DNA of 64,000 nt from Polytrichum commune (GCA_950295325.1 OX485807.1:28491666-28555665), one strand, 5' to 3'; numbered from the stretch's first letter, positions 21,518 through 32,984 are shown. Made by a program: numbers and translations. Notes: generated from the sequence alone by a model not told the origin.

Positions 21518-22086
21518 GGGCCACACTACACACACAAGACTGAAGGCTCGTGACCATTGCAATCTAAGAGCTCTCATTGGTTGAAAGGGCGGAGACTGTC
21601 CAAGTTCACTTCATACACGAAGGTGAAGACCTAAAGGCCCATAGAAGACTTCATGGATGAAAGGTCTACATGGAGTCCTACATGACGGACTATGGATAAG
21701 GTTTCATGGTCTCATGGAATTTTCGTCAGACCCACCTCCATGAGGTGTGTCTGACGAAAACTCCAGGAGACCATGACCTCTTTTAATAAAAAAAAATTCC
21801 AACATAACAAATTTCAGGACAATTTGCAAGGCAAATTCTAGGACAGACAAAAACTGCCCAAGTAACTCTCGTAAATTGATAGAGTTTGAGACAGTTTATA
21901 TTAAACCAAATTCTCCCCTCTTTTCCCGTCAATAAAATATGCAATGGTCCCAAAACATGGTCGATTCTCACTTCACACTATGCTTGAGGACCCGTGACTA
22001 CATAAAACGGCTTTCCCAACACCCATGGTACGTCCTTTGGATGAGAGTGAAGGGTCACGGCTCCTGGCTCATGTGTAAAGTGGCCC
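21518..22086. mobile_element. PIF/Harbinger MITE family C copy 1 (569 bp)
   Basis: Ends GGGCCACACTACACACACAAG and the inverse of GGGCCACTTTACACATGAGC, with a TTA duplication at 21515-21517 and 22087-22089. Related copies lie at 43045-43642 (opposite orientation) and 43646-44146. It carries a 33-nt-arm hairpin at 21706-21774. No transposase. Confidence 0.88.
21706..21774. repeat. 33-nt-arm hairpin in PIF family C
   Basis: Arms 21706-21738 and 21742-21774 pair with three mismatches around a 3-nt loop. The homologous hairpin at 43388-43456 has different bases in the stem, with matching changes in both arms. Confidence 0.9.
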
Positions 22087-22099
22087 TTATATACAACCT

Positions 22100-22540
22100 A
22101 TTTCCCTCTTCATTGAGAATAAGTAAAAACAAATCAGTAAGAAAATACAATAGCCTTGCGCACTTCCAAATAGGAAGTGACACTAAACACCATATACAAT
22201 GTGCTGAAGCCTTCAGCAGGCACAAAGCAAGAAAATAAGCAAGAAAGCAATAAAATAACATGCAGTCGAGCCTCGCACTATACTGTCATGCTAGCGGCTA
22301 TTATGGAGCTGGCATGGCCCACGGGTGGCATCATAAGCTAGACAAAGGCATGTGGTCTTCCCATTATTTTATTACAGCCCATCCAGAGGATTATCTTGTT
22401 GGTTGGCCTTTCTTTAGTAATACTACTGGACCACTGTATTATTATTCTTCCCCAGTCCTGAGCCCGCTCCTCATTGTTTCCCCGGCAAGGTGTAAGCTAG
22501 GCATTGGTGACAAGTGCCAAATTGTCAAAACCACCATTGC
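22100..22540. other. unannotated stretch with one 129-codon frame
   Basis: A plus-strand frame (22260-22649) runs from here into the tandem array. Its start has W/Y/H-rich text (GYYGAGMAHGWHHKLDKGMW), but no domain was recognised and its end lies in repeat sequence. I do not call it a gene. Confidence 0.3.
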
Positions 22541-22543
22541 CCA

Positions 22544-23400
22544 TGCACATTATAAGCTTATCCTCCTCCTCCTTTTCTCCTCGCAGTCGGAGGGACGTTC
22601 ACGCGCACTCATTGAAACTACTCCACCTTATACGGTGTACTTAGGGTGAGTTTCCATTGTAGGTTGTTTGTCCACCAGATTCTGGTGTGAAAAAAGGACA
22701 AACCCTGCCCGAATGTAGAAGGAATCTGGTGGGGTAGGGTTTGTATGTGCCAACTACACTCAATATGGTTTTTAATGTCACATGGTATTTTATGTTGATA
22801 TGGTAACTTTTCGGATGACACTTTTTGGATGCACATCATAAGCTTATCTCCTTCTCGTCCTTTCTCCTTGCAGTCGGAGGGAGGTTCATGCGCACTCGTT
22901 GAAACTACAACTCATACCGTATACTTAGGGTGAGTTTCCATGTAGGCCGCTTGTCCGTAGGATTCTAGTGTGAATGAGGACAAAACCTGCCCAAATGTAG
23001 AAGGATTGTGGTGAGGTAGGGTTTGCATGTGCCAACTACACTACATATGATGTTTACCATCATATGGTATTTTTTGTCACTATGGTAACTTTTTGGATGA
23101 CACTTTTCATATGCACATGATAAGCTTATCTCCTCCTCCTCCTCCTCCTCCTCCTCCTCCTCGCAGTCAGAGGGAGGTTCACGCGCACTCATTGAATCTA
23201 TAATTTAAACAATGTACTTAGGGTGAGTTTCCATTTAGGCCGCTTGTCCACCAGGTTTTAGTGTGAATAAGGACAAACCATGTCCAAATGTAGAGGGAAT
23301 CTGGTGAGGTAGGGTTCGTATGTGCCAACTACACTAAATATGATGTTTAGCATCATATGGTATTTTTTGTCACTGTGGTGACTTTTCGGATGACATTATG
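22544..23400. repeat. three-copy tandem array, ~284 bp unit
   Basis: Units start TGCACAT.ATAAGCTTAT at 22544, 22830 and 23112 (spacing 286 and 282). Each carries GCAGTCGGAGGGA.GTTCA, CTTAGGGTGAGTTTCCAT, a GGACAAACC...TGTAGA segment and GTGCCAACTACACT. The third copy holds an expanded (TCC)n microsatellite at about 23131-23161. The 3' part of the unit resembles the element ends at 40.8 and 58.05 kb. Confidence 0.85.
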
Positions 23401-23650
23401 AATAAGTGAACAAATATTGTTGTGGATGATGGATGAGTTCGTCCATTGGTCAAATCCCTACCTTCTCTTGTCAACATCATTTGATGAAATGTTGTCATGG
23501 ATGATTGAAATTTGGGTGAAAAAACACTTTGTAAGTGTTCGTAATTGCAACCCTGCAAATCTATAATCCCCCCAATAATAATAATAATAATAATAATAAA
23601 GGAATGACAAATAGTGTTGGGTTAACATTTAGTGTTGGGTTAATAATGGG
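23330..23650 (-). mobile_element. dispersed element family F, copy 1 (inverted)
   Basis: The reverse complement shares AATAATGTTGGGTTA-type, TTACAAAGTG..., GATGGATGAGTTCGTCCATT and the ACACTAAATATGATGTTTAG end with plus-strand copies at 40440-40815 and 57690-58070. An ATA microsatellite (23575-23600) lies inside. Confidence 0.65.
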
Positions 23651-24099
23651 TTGGCGGTGTTCTCATGTAAATAAGCACACGTTGCCAAAATCAAATTATG
23701 ATGGCTTACTAGAATGTGTAGGGTTGTGGACATGGGCCCCTAGACTTTCATGCGCCCACTAAAGCACTTTTTAACCTACAAGTGCCAATCACCAAAGGAT
23801 CGAAGACTAGTTTCAAAAAGAGGAGGAATAGTAGGTGGGCTCGGATTCGAGAACATGGGAGTAGCCAATTGGCACATACGAACCCCACCCCACTATATTC
23901 CATCTACATTTGGGCAAGTTTGTCCTTATTCCCACTATAGTAGAGGCACCTTATCCCAATTAGGTAATGTCACGTACCTCAATACAAGAACAATTACACT
24001 CCATAAAACAATTGTGAACTTTCAATGTAGTATATTATATAAAAAATCCCTTAACAAATACAACGTGCTTCTATAAGCTCAAACCACCCAACCATAGGA

Positions 24100-24290
24100 G
24101 GGAGACAAAAGATAGATCCCCTCTCCTCCCCCAAGCTCTCTCTTATATCCCCCAAAGGGACTCCTAGTCTTATCCTTCTTTATTCATAGTATCAAAGAGA
24201 TATTTTTAGAAGTCTCAAGTCTTACTATACTTAGACTCAAATTTCCTTATCTATATACATAGATCATTTCATTGTATGATCTTTTCTTAG
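24100..24290 (-). repeat. LTR-like fragment, inverted copy of 21055-21270
   Basis: Reverse complement of the 21.1 kb segment, including CAAGCTCTCTCTTATATCCC, TCTTATCCTTCTTTATTCAT and AGAAGTCTCAAGTCTTACTA. Confidence 0.65.
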
Positions 24291-24309
24291 CTTTTGGCTT
24301 GATCATAAT

Positions 24310-24955
24310 CTTCCACTTGGAACTGTCTAATTCCAACTTGATTCATCTATCCATTGAGAGTTGTCTAACTCCAATGAATAACATCCATCTGCTAGGAGTT
24401 GTCTAACCCCGATTCATATCTTCTAGTTGGAGTTGCCTAACTCCAACATAAAGATCTTCTAGAGGGAGATGTCTAACTCCTAGTTGGAGTTGTCTAACTT
24501 TAACGCAAAGATCTTCCATCAGGAGTTGTCTAACTCCCGTGCACAATAGGGGTTGTCACAGCGCTCTCCTCCCATTCTCCGAGGTCGGAGAATGGTGCCG
24601 TGGCAGCCTCTCCTTGAATGGCGGAGGGCCCATTCTCGGAGAATGGAAACCCTAACTTCTTCTCCTCCGCGGGTGAAGAATGGAGAATTCTCGGAGAATC
24701 ATTCACCCGAGGCCTCCTATTTCTCACCAACGGGGTTGCTTTTCTCCATTCTCCACTCTCCATTCTCCGAGAATGCCACAAAGGGGTGTCACACCTTTCT
24801 CCATGGAGAAGCTATCCTATTGGCTCCTCTTTTTCCTCATTCTCCATTCTCCGATAACCCATTCTCCGACCTCGGAGAAGGTGTGACAACCCCTAATATG
24901 TCCATGGGTTGTCTAGCCCATTTCTTCCTTTGGAGTTGTCTGACTCCAATCCCCA
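24310..24955. repeat. array of short palindromes (GTTGTCTAAC core), interrupted
   Basis: Nine palindromes of the type TTGGAGTTGTCTAACTCCAA have GTCT loops at 24325, 24363, 24401, 24435 (GCCT), 24471, 24492, 24528, 24911 and 24938. Spacers of ~15-20 bp are unalike, and the period is mostly 34-38. The stems differ between units, several with paired changes (GGAA/TTCC, GGG/CCC). An inverted-orientation array of the same motif is at 41781-42005. A TIR element (24547-24897) splits it. Confidence 0.85.
24547..24897. mobile_element. TIR element rich in CCATTCTCCGAGAATGG palindromes
   Basis: The ends AGGGGTTGTCACA and TGTGACAACCCCT are inverse. Just inside, CCATTCTCCGA.GTCGGAGAATGG appears at the left and its equivalent at the right. 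The interior has at least eight further GGAGAATGG/CCATTCTCC words. There is no clear target duplication and no gene. The frames here are by-products of the repeated words. Confidence 0.7.
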
Positions 24956-25089
24956 TATGCTCACATGCCAAATACATCAAAGCATGGTAAATTACCATTC
25001 TTTTTCAATTCATCAATCAAAAAATCTCTTAATTAAGGTACCACTAGGGCATATCACAGGTACCCATTGGCAATATGTAGGGTACCGTA

Positions 25090-25395
25090 ATTTTGATAAA
25101 TTTGGGACTCAATTTCGTTCATACTGAACCCAATAGTGCCATGACACATGTCTTGGTTTTGTGTGCTAAAGTGGGGAGGAATGAGCGGGTATGGTAGACT
25201 AGATATTAGTGATATGTTCGAGCCAACTTTTGGCTTCAAAAATTCACAGTTATTTCAGTTTAAGGAATTAAATTATCAAAAAAATTGCAATCCTCATGAT
25301 TTCTATCTTCCTACATGAGAAAAAAATACACCACCTTATACTTCTCTAGATCATGTGCAAAATCTCTTAAGTGATCGGTTATGGGCATGCCTCTA
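25090..25395. repeat. dispersed repeat R1 copy 1 (partner 32985-33275)
   Basis: GCCATGACACATGTC, GTGCTAAAGTG.G.AGGAAT, GCCAACTTTTGGCTT and AAATCTCTTAAGTGATCGGT recur in the same order at 33.0 kb, ~75% similar by eye. Confidence 0.8.
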
Positions 25396-25689
25396 TTCTA
25401 GAATATGGTGGGCAAGTGGCTTACATGGAAACTCACCCATATTGCATCATTTGTTTCAAGTTATGTGCACTTGACAGTGAGCGGTTTTTCATGCAAGTAA
25501 AATATATTAACTGAGGGAAAGTAAGTATCATGCACATAATTCAACATAATACCTAATGTCGCATCACGGTCACATGTGATCAACATAAGGTTAACGGGCA
25601 CACATTCATGCCGGTACTTGGATACATGCGTTACTTTTAAATTATTTATATTTTACACATAATTTGGCATGTGGGCACTTTTAAATCTA

Positions 25690-25965
25690 CAAATGGGTTT
25701 TGGCCATTGGATCAGCTATAGAATTGTCTCAACTTGCAGGTAGCGATTATGAATCACAAAGATTGTAGCTTCATTTAGTGTCAAAATCGAAGTTGAGATG
25801 AAGAAGTTATAGGAGGTCAAAGTGAAGATTCACATATTTTCTTGAGTGGTCATATAGGCCCTATTAATTGTATTCATAGTTGTATGAAGTGGTGTTTGTA
25901 TTTTGAGTACCTAGTTCAATCTCATTATCACATGTTTCTTTCTCGGGAGGGTCACTCCCTCTTAT
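25690..25965. repeat. dispersed repeat R2 copy 1 (partner 58615-58750)
   Basis: TTTTGGCCATTGGAT, AATTGTCTCA, ATTATGAATC.CAAAGATT and GTTATAGGAGGTCAAAGT align with 58.6-58.75 kb. Confidence 0.6.
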
Positions 25966-27504
25966 ATTTTGCATACACGTGCGCTCATGACCTATTTATT
26001 GGGGGGCTATTTACCTTGCATAAAAGATTATAAGGTATGGTACTTTTCAAAATAAAGGTAAATGCTTGTATTTTAAAAAACCCTATCAGTAAAGATAGTT
26101 TTTTGGGGGAATCATGTTAAAATACCTTATTTTACTTATACTACCAAAGAAATTTGGAAAGAAGATTGCAATTCAAATAACGCATTGACTCCCAACGCGT
26201 AGGTAGAGAACATTAAATCCACATTGGATATGATGGTTCTGTACCGTTCAAGCCAACCTACCTGCAAAGTCCTCCATCCAAGCTTTTCCAATAAAAAAAT
26301 TACCTCTTTTCATCCACTAGCAGATACCCTACCCTAGACCTACTACCCCTACTAATTGTTTCCAAGTTATTTTACATGTACATATTAGATGAAGGAGGCC
26401 ATTATATGTGATGGTACTTTACATGTAAACATGTTTCATTATTTAAAAAACCCCTATATTGTATGTATGTTTTTGGCAAAATTTATCTATAATGAATATA
26501 TTAGACCTTATTTTTTATCGCACGTTATTTCTACGATTTTTGCCAGTGACCCCCCCCCCCCGAGGTGTCTTTGTGGAGATTATTATTAACTATAAGTCTT
26601 ACCATAGACCACTCAAATATAGATGTCAAATCAAGAAGGATAAGCACATGAGACTCACATACCTTAACATTATTAAGCACTAGCTCCTTCAATTTGTGCC
26701 CCAAATAACTTTAAAACATCGTCAAGTGGTTGGAAGTGGGTTTCCTAACCCAAGCCTACTAACTCGGAGTAAATGGGCTGATTCTTTGGTTTTGATTATG
26801 AAAGTCCTTCACTTTAACAACAAGTTTCAATAACATATGACGTTGATGATGGCTACACTATTTATGATACTATTGTAGCCATACGTGTAGTGTGACTTCC
26901 CCTTCGATGCTCTATAGTGTGGCCCACAATGTACACCATTGTGCATTAAAATAACATGGAATCTTATGCTTGAGGGAATTTTTTTGCAACAATCTCTCCA
27001 CATGCCCAAGATTTACCGATATTCTATTTCTAGAAACACAATAGTCAACTCAAAATTTGGGAATAAGATTATTTTCAAATTGCTAGTAGTATATTTGTAG
27101 AAATAATAGAAATAATATAATATTATGTTCAAACCAACCAAGTAGTATAGATATAAATTAGACCTCACTTTGTTGGAAGTGTCTTAGTCACACATTATTT
27201 TTCCATCCAATAGAAATATTGTAACCTACAACATAGACATCCAAAGTTATACATTGTGGGTTGTAATATAATGTGCATCCACAACAATATCCCCAATATA
27301 GTGTGGGTTTCTTTGTGTATGGTGTGCCCCACAATGTTTACCATAAATAATGGAGTTTTAGTAACAAGATCGTTGACATGCGATTGATGCAAGGTGGTGA
27401 TCAAATAACCCACTTCAAGTAGAAAGGGTCAACATATGGGCGCATGAACATTCTTAAGCACATATATACAAAACAACAATTCTAAGGTAGACAATATAAA
27501 AAAA
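25966..27504. other. unannotated AT-rich stretch
   Basis: Contains a C-run at about 26551 and a partial R4 repeat copy (about 26590-26665: CCACTCAAATATAGATGTCA). No gene recognised. Confidence 0.4.
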
Positions 27505-28165
27505 CAATGAATGACCACTACAAGTGCACTAGACTAGGAGTAGTGAGATTCTTGTGTGGACCCAAAATATCTTAATGTGAAAGTGGTGGCCCAAAAAGGA
27601 TGTAATGATAGACCGGATAGGTCATGTTTCATGCCACCTAGGATCACTTTTGGGTGCCATCTTGTATGCAAGTAGTATAATATTTTGATGCTCAATTTAG
27701 GGAGATGCTATTGTACAAGTAGGGGAGTTTGACTTACTTGCCTCTTTGTGAAAATTGTAACTGATTATTTACAAGGAACCGAATTACTACACAACTTGCA
27801 TTCCTCTTCATTTCCTCTACTCCATCTCAAAAAAAAAATATTGCACAAATTCCAAGCCACTCTTTTTGGCCACGTCAACATATTTTCACCGTAAACTGTA
27901 TTTCTACCCAAACCCTTCGCAAAAAGTGCACTTATGTGAACATTAAAAACTCAGTGTCTAGGGAGATATTTGGGCACAATCAGACAAAATTGTAGTGTTC
28001 CCAAGTCCAAATGGTTACATGTTGGGATCTTTCGGTTTTTCTTTATTCGTTGTGAGGCATAGTCCATAGATTCTTCTAAAATGATGGGTAATTTTCATGA
28101 AGTCTTGAACTTCAACTGGTCATTTCTAATACCGAATTGGTTCATCTATAGCTGCATAATTTATG
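27505..28165. repeat. long dispersed repeat R3 copy 1 (partner 41045-41712)
   Basis: Both copies read, in order, GTGCACTAGACTAGGAGTAG-like, TTGTGTGGACCCAAAATA, AAAGGATG, GGCCGGATAGGTC-like, CACTTTTGGGTGCCAT, GTTTGACTTACTT.CCTCTTTG and TTTCCTCTACTCCAT. The last ~200 bp (27955-28165) is itself a diverged copy of the family G MITE. Confidence 0.85.
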
Positions 28166-28700
28166 GTAATTAGTGTCACATGCATAATAATGTCACTGAC
28201 CCTATTTTGAGGTGTACGCTAGGTTACACTAATGCTCAACAAGTGCACCATAAGTGTCATCTGATGACCCTTGGCGTTCAAGTGCGCTTACTAATATTGT
28301 GGCATGAGTATGTTCAATAGTATTGTCATGTGCATCCCCATGTTACACAATGGTCTACAAGTTGACTAAAGTGCACACAATTGACTAGTGTTCGGGATTG
28401 ATTTTTGGGGCATAATCGGTTGAGATCCTAGTGATTCCAAGACCAACCGGTCAGATGTTGACATCATTCAGTTTTTCTTCATTAAATTGAGGAATATTTG
28501 TAAACACCTTTCATCGGATCGGTAATTTACCTAAAGTCTTGACCTTGAACTGGTTATTTCTCAAACTCAACCGGTTCGTCTATAACTAGCGGTGAGTTCT
28601 CCCCACTCACTGCAATCGACTCTTGCCATTAGTACACTCCATAATATCTTCCCCTTGCATACTAAAACACAAGACTATCATCTAAAGTATCCCAACATGC
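28166..28700. repeat. repeat R5 copy 1, interrupted; inverted partner 46310-46600
   Basis: Outer parts (28166-28370 and about 28605-28700) match the reverse complement of 46.31-46.60 kb, for example GCGTTCAAGTGCGCTTACTAAT and CTTCCCCTTGCATACTA. The central ~235 bp is a separate insertion absent from the 46 kb copy, so the 46 kb copy serves as the empty allele. Confidence 0.75.
28371..28604. mobile_element. MITE family G copy (ACCGGTT-rich)
   Basis: Contains ATAATCGGTTGAGATCCTAG, CAACCGGTCAGATGTTGACA and CTCAACCGGTTCGTC, and ends in an inverted GGTGAGTTCTCCCCACTCACTG. The better-preserved copy at 42258-42508 has inverse ends CAGTGATCGGGGAGA / TCTCCCCGATCATTG. Copies also occur within both R3 repeats. 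Confidence 0.7.
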
Positions 28701-28973
28701 TACTCTAAAATGTCACGATGTATATATTTTCCCACTTAACGAAGTTACTTATGTCGACGAAAAGAACCATCTCGAAAATTAGCGGACGTGACAGTTTAAA
28801 ACTTCTAAGCATCTAGTTCATGCCCTTCACAAATAGTGTAGGTGACACTAAACACCATAAACGGTGTAGTGGTTGGTTCTCCCTTTCAATCACCGGAAAC
28901 CTTTATCCCATACTTGGTGACCTCACATAGCATGGGACGTTAGGAGTGTCGCCGCCCTCACACGATCACTAGC

Positions 28974-28991
28974 CTCTCTCTCTCTCTCTAC
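28974..28991. repeat. (CT)n microsatellite
   Basis: About nine CT dinucleotides. Confidence 0.85.
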
Positions 28992-29324
28992 CAATGCCAT
29001 GCCTGCATGTATGAAGAGTGCCACTTTCCTTCATTCCTTCTAATAATATTAAGTTACTCTGGCCATGAGCCCTAACTTGCTGGCTCCAACACCTCCTGAA
29101 TTGCGGGTGGTGCTGCCACGTGGCGGATGGAGGTATAGAATTAATAATGATAAGTTAATAATAGGAAGGCATGGCGGCTAGATTCAAGCTTGCTTTTCGT
29201 TGGATAAGCCACATATTGTATGTACTCATGGTGGCCACCTCATCACCGTCCGCCTCGTGCTTTAATGGATCCTTGGCCTACGAGTGGAGTGGCGTCGCGT
29301 CGAGCCAAGACTCTCCCAACTTGG

Positions 29325-30168
29325 CGGATTTGGGGGACCAACCCATACACTTGTTCCTTGTTGGATGCCTAAACCCTTGCCTCCAAGGAAGCAATGTACG
29401 GGTTGGTTCATCCCAATCATATTATCAGTCATATTGGTGTCGTTGTATTACTAGGATTTGGCAAACCAACCCACACACTCGTTCCTTGTTGGATGTCTAA
29501 AACCTTGTCTCCAAGGAACCAATGTACAGGTTGGTTCGCCCTAGCCGTATTACTAACCAAATTTGGCAAACCAACCCATACACTCGTTCCTTGTTGGATG
29601 CCTAAACCCTTGCCTCCAAGGAACCAGTGTAGGGGTTTCATCCCAGTCGTATTACCAGTCATATTGGTGTAGTTGTATTACCATGATTTGGCAAACCAAC
29701 CCACACACTCGTTCCTTGTTGGATGTCTAAACCCTTGCCTCCAAGGAACCAATGTACGGGTTGGTTCATCCCAATCATATTATTAGTCATATTGGTGTCG
29801 TTGTATTACCATGATTTGGCAAACCAACCCACACACTCGTTCCTTGTTGGATGTCTAAACCCTTGCCTCCAAGGAACCAATGTACAGGTTAGTTTGCCCT
29901 AGCCGTATAACTAACCAGATTGGTGTCGCTGTATTACCAGGATTTGGCAAACCAACCCATACACTCGTTCCTTGTTGGATGCCTAAACCCTTGCCTCCAA
30001 GGAAGCAATGTACGGGTTGGTTTGTCCCAATCGTATTACCAGTCATATTGGTGTCGCCGTATTACCAGGATTTGGCAAACCAACCCATACACGCGTTCCT
30101 TGTTGGATGCCTAAACCCTTGCCTCCAAGGAACCAGTGTACAGGTTGGTTCGCCCCATCCCAACTTGG
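29325..30168. repeat. seven-copy tandem array, 128 bp unit
   Basis: TTCCTTGTTGGATG recurs at 29354, 29482, 29587, 29712, 29840, 29968 and 30096 (spacing 128, 105, 125, 128, 128, 128). The unit holds GGCAAACCAACCCA and its near inverse GGGTTGGTT, and CCTTG...CAAGG. The copies are highly similar, so the array is recent. The unit lacks stops in several phases on both strands, giving overlapping repetitive frames (for example ...KPTHTLVPCWMPKPLPP...) that I do not call as genes. Confidence 0.95.
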
Positions 30169-30491
30169 CGTGGGTTCGGTTGGGTTGGTGTCAAGAGTCA
30201 CTTTTAATGTGGACAACTTGTTTGCGCATGTGAATTGGATTGTAGACATAATATTATTCAACTGAGTGACTAGGTTGGGTGGAGCCGAAAATATGGCACG
30301 TAAGGTGCTAAAATTAAAACTTATGGATGTTTGTTAGTAATTGAAATTCAACATGAAAAATGAGTGAGATTCGGGTGGAGCATTGTCGTTGAATATTATT
30401 TAAAAAAAAAGGGTTGGTAACAACTGAATGATGTTATGGAGCATGCACATCTTTGTAAACGGTAATTTCTAACATATCCCTTTGTATTTAA

Positions 30492-30868
30492 GGGCCAGTT
30501 CACACATGTTTCCAAGTCCTAAGTCCAAAGTCACTTGAGGTTGATTGGTGTGATCTCAGCCGTTGAGAGTATGGAAGTTGGGACTCACCACTTCATACGG
30601 GATCCCAAGTCCTAAATCCCAAGTATGACATGGGTGTCTACATGGCAACACTTTTGGAAGGTGAGGCTTGGGACTTGTCATGAGAGTTGGGTCCATAAAA
30701 TCAACACAAGTTCCGAGATGTTTTTGCATAAAAATAAAAAAGGATTTGACTTTAATGGACATAAACTGTACTTTAGTAGTTTTTTTAGGCTCACAAGTTG
30801 GGACTTTGCCTCCATGTGGGGACTTGCTAAGATGAGTGGGACTTGAGACTTGGGACCCCATGTAAACT
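30492..30868. mobile_element. MITE, PIF/Harbinger-like family B copy 2
   Basis: Starts GGGCCAGTTCACACATG after TAA and shares AAGTCACTTGAGGTTGAT, CAAGTATGACATGG.TG.CTACATGGCAACACTTTT and GGGACTTG...GGGACCCCATGT with 4402-4751. The last ~7 bp of the right inverted end is lost or mutated. Confidence 0.8.
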
Positions 30869-30869
30869 T

Positions 30870-31448
30870 CTTCCCATGCTTCATGAAACAACGTGGAAAA
30901 CTCCATACTTGTTAAAGTGATGTTTAGTATCAAGTGGCATTTTGAACGAAGTCATTCAAAACGAGACAGTGAGAAAAAGAAAAAGAAAAAAACATCTTAC
31001 ACCAAGCCCTTATGAGAATTGTGTGTAACCCATATGCTACATTCTCGCCCCTTTCACACCGTCCCCACCACTTCCTTTGCATTTTCAAGAATCTTATCCT
31101 TGTCAACTGGAGGCTATGATAAGAGGAAGTCTACCTATTTATTACGACCTCTTGCATACTCCACTGAATCGTCCACAAGAGGGAAAACATGTTGTCCTAC
31201 AATCCATTGGGCAACCTTGAGGCTAGTACATGGCGACCTCGCTAAACAAAGTCCATCTACATGGCCATAGTGTCCAACACTACAATGTCAATGCACTCTA
31301 CCTCAACACTTCCTAATGCTCCATTACATTCTTCCCCCTTTCGGAAACAATTCCATTGGAGTCTACTATGAGGCCACAATGAGATGATGGGTGTCGTATG
31401 TGCTTCCTTATTAATAAGACATTGTTAAGACTATTGGTGAGTTTTGTA
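30870..31448. other. unannotated stretch
   Basis: No supportable feature apart from the hAT target site at its end. Confidence 0.4.
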
Positions 31449-31859
31449 CACGGGTAGATCACTCCATTGTCAAGTTGAACACCACGTGCGACCCAAAAAA
31501 ATCTTCTTTTGGTAAGTTGCACCACCAAAATGGGTCAAATTTTTATCAAATTTTTATCATGAGTAGATATACACAGTACCTATGACATAGTCAAAAGTGG
31601 TAACTGAATTTGAAGATTTGTTTTTTTCATAAAACATACCGTTTCTAACTAGAATGACACAAAATTGAACTAAAAAATTTACTAAAAATAAATAAAGATG
31701 ACTGAAAATTTCAAAAAAGTATACAAAAGATACTATCAATGGTTATGTGTATGTAGAAAAAATATCATAAATTTTAAAATTATATATGACATGTAATATA
31801 GGGGTAGCAAACTTTGTCCGCACGTGGTGTCAACTTGACAATGAAGTGACCTCCCCGTG
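31449..31859. mobile_element. hAT-type MITE copy 1 (411 bp)
   Basis: Ends CACGGGTAGATCACTCCATT and the inverse of CACGGGGAGGTCACTTCATT; inverted homology extends ~45 bp through CACCACGTGCG. A perfect 8-bp duplication GTTTTGTA flanks it (31441-31448 and 31860-31867). The second copy at 49994-50401 is nearly identical. The interior is AT-rich and non-coding. The TIR contains a CACGTG G-box word. Confidence 0.95.
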
Positions 31860-31867
31860 GTTTTGTA

Positions 31868-32435
31868 GGTGGTTTTCTTTGGAGTTGATTAGAATTTGTC
31901 GGAGAGCATTGAGCTCCACAATATAAGGATGTTTTGGTAGTATGGGAGTCAAGCTATTATTTTGAGATTGTTTGAGGGGCTATGGACTCACAAAGTTGCT
32001 TTAGTGAAAGATTTCTTGGTTGTTGATCCATTCCTCAATGTAGCCGTGGGCATTGTCCATTTGTGGAGGTAGTATACATGGATAGTTGTTGAGCCCCATT
32101 CATCTTTCCTAGCTAATGTTCTATTGTTCATGACGGATGAAATTGGGATCTAAACCTTAGGTGTTTTGGGTGTTATTGTGACATTTTGAGATTGTTTTGA
32201 GGTTGTTGGTGGTTGTATTGGAGGGTTGTCTAATAGTTTATTGCAAGATTTTAAAATTTGACAATATTCTTATGGGATCGTTATTGCAGATTATTCCTTG
32301 TTTTGGATTTAAGAGAAATAAATATATAAATAACCAACGTTGGGTAATCCAACGTTAATTTGAGCCTGTTGGCCCTATCATGTTCAAGAATCCTCTTGGT
32401 GCAGGGTGGGGTTTACTGCCTACCTTACGGTGAGT
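31868..32435. other. unannotated stretch
   Basis: G/T-rich on the plus strand. Phrases such as TTTTGAGATTGTTT...GGGG and CATTCATCTTTCCTA...TGTTC recur loosely near 32.65-32.8 kb, suggesting an old tandem duplication. Confidence 0.35.
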
Positions 32436-32439
32436 GGGC

Positions 32440-32600
32440 TCTTGGCTTCCTACCTACTTAGCTAGTTTTTCCCTTCAAGTAGAGAGAATATTTCACAACA
32501 TGAATCAAACCGCTAACCACTCCATTTGGGAATGGGCACCTCTCCACTATCACCTGGAAGTTTAGGGGTCATCTCGGACCTGATTTAAGAGAAGGTTGTC
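32440..32600 (-). pseudogene. recurrent coding relic, VERYP type, inverted copy
   Basis: The reverse complement carries the elements seen at 48391-48520: CCGAGATGACCCCTAAACT, a GGAGAGGTGCCCATT segment and CTTGAAGGGAAAAACTAGC, here degraded by indels and stops. Confidence 0.55.
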
Positions 32601-32984
32601 ATGTTGTAGTTTAATAGTCTTATTACTTGCTTTCTTAAGTACCATGTTCAGCCCCATTTTTCTTTCCTACTTCTTGCTCTATCATTCACGATTCATGAAA
32701 TTGGGAAAAATCTTGATTGTCTTAGTTGTTGTTAGCAGCAGTATGAATTTGTGAAATAAGTAAGAGGCTGTTGGTGATTTTGGGTTTTGGGGGCAGGGGG
32801 GTTGATGAATTTTGGCATGGGTTCAAAATCAAGGCATAATTCTTATGGGATGGTTATTGTTCACTTTTCCATGTTCTGGATCTGAGAGGGGGTCATTGAT
32901 GATGTTGTGATATAGAGTAGAGGCGTCTAATTCCAATTAGGACCACATCGGGAATCTACAAGGTGCCATATTTTTTATCATGCT

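Noticed and set aside
22260-22649. 129-codon W/Y/H-rich frame
   Set aside because: No recognisable domain; its second half lies within a tandem repeat unit.
24310-24955. CRISPR array
   Set aside because: Periodic palindromes with spacers are present, but repeats vary in sequence, no cas genes exist, and all other features are eukaryotic nuclear.
29880-30265. Long overlapping frames in the 128 bp array
   Set aside because: They exist in several phases and on both strands because the repeat unit lacks stops. There is no domain and no start context.
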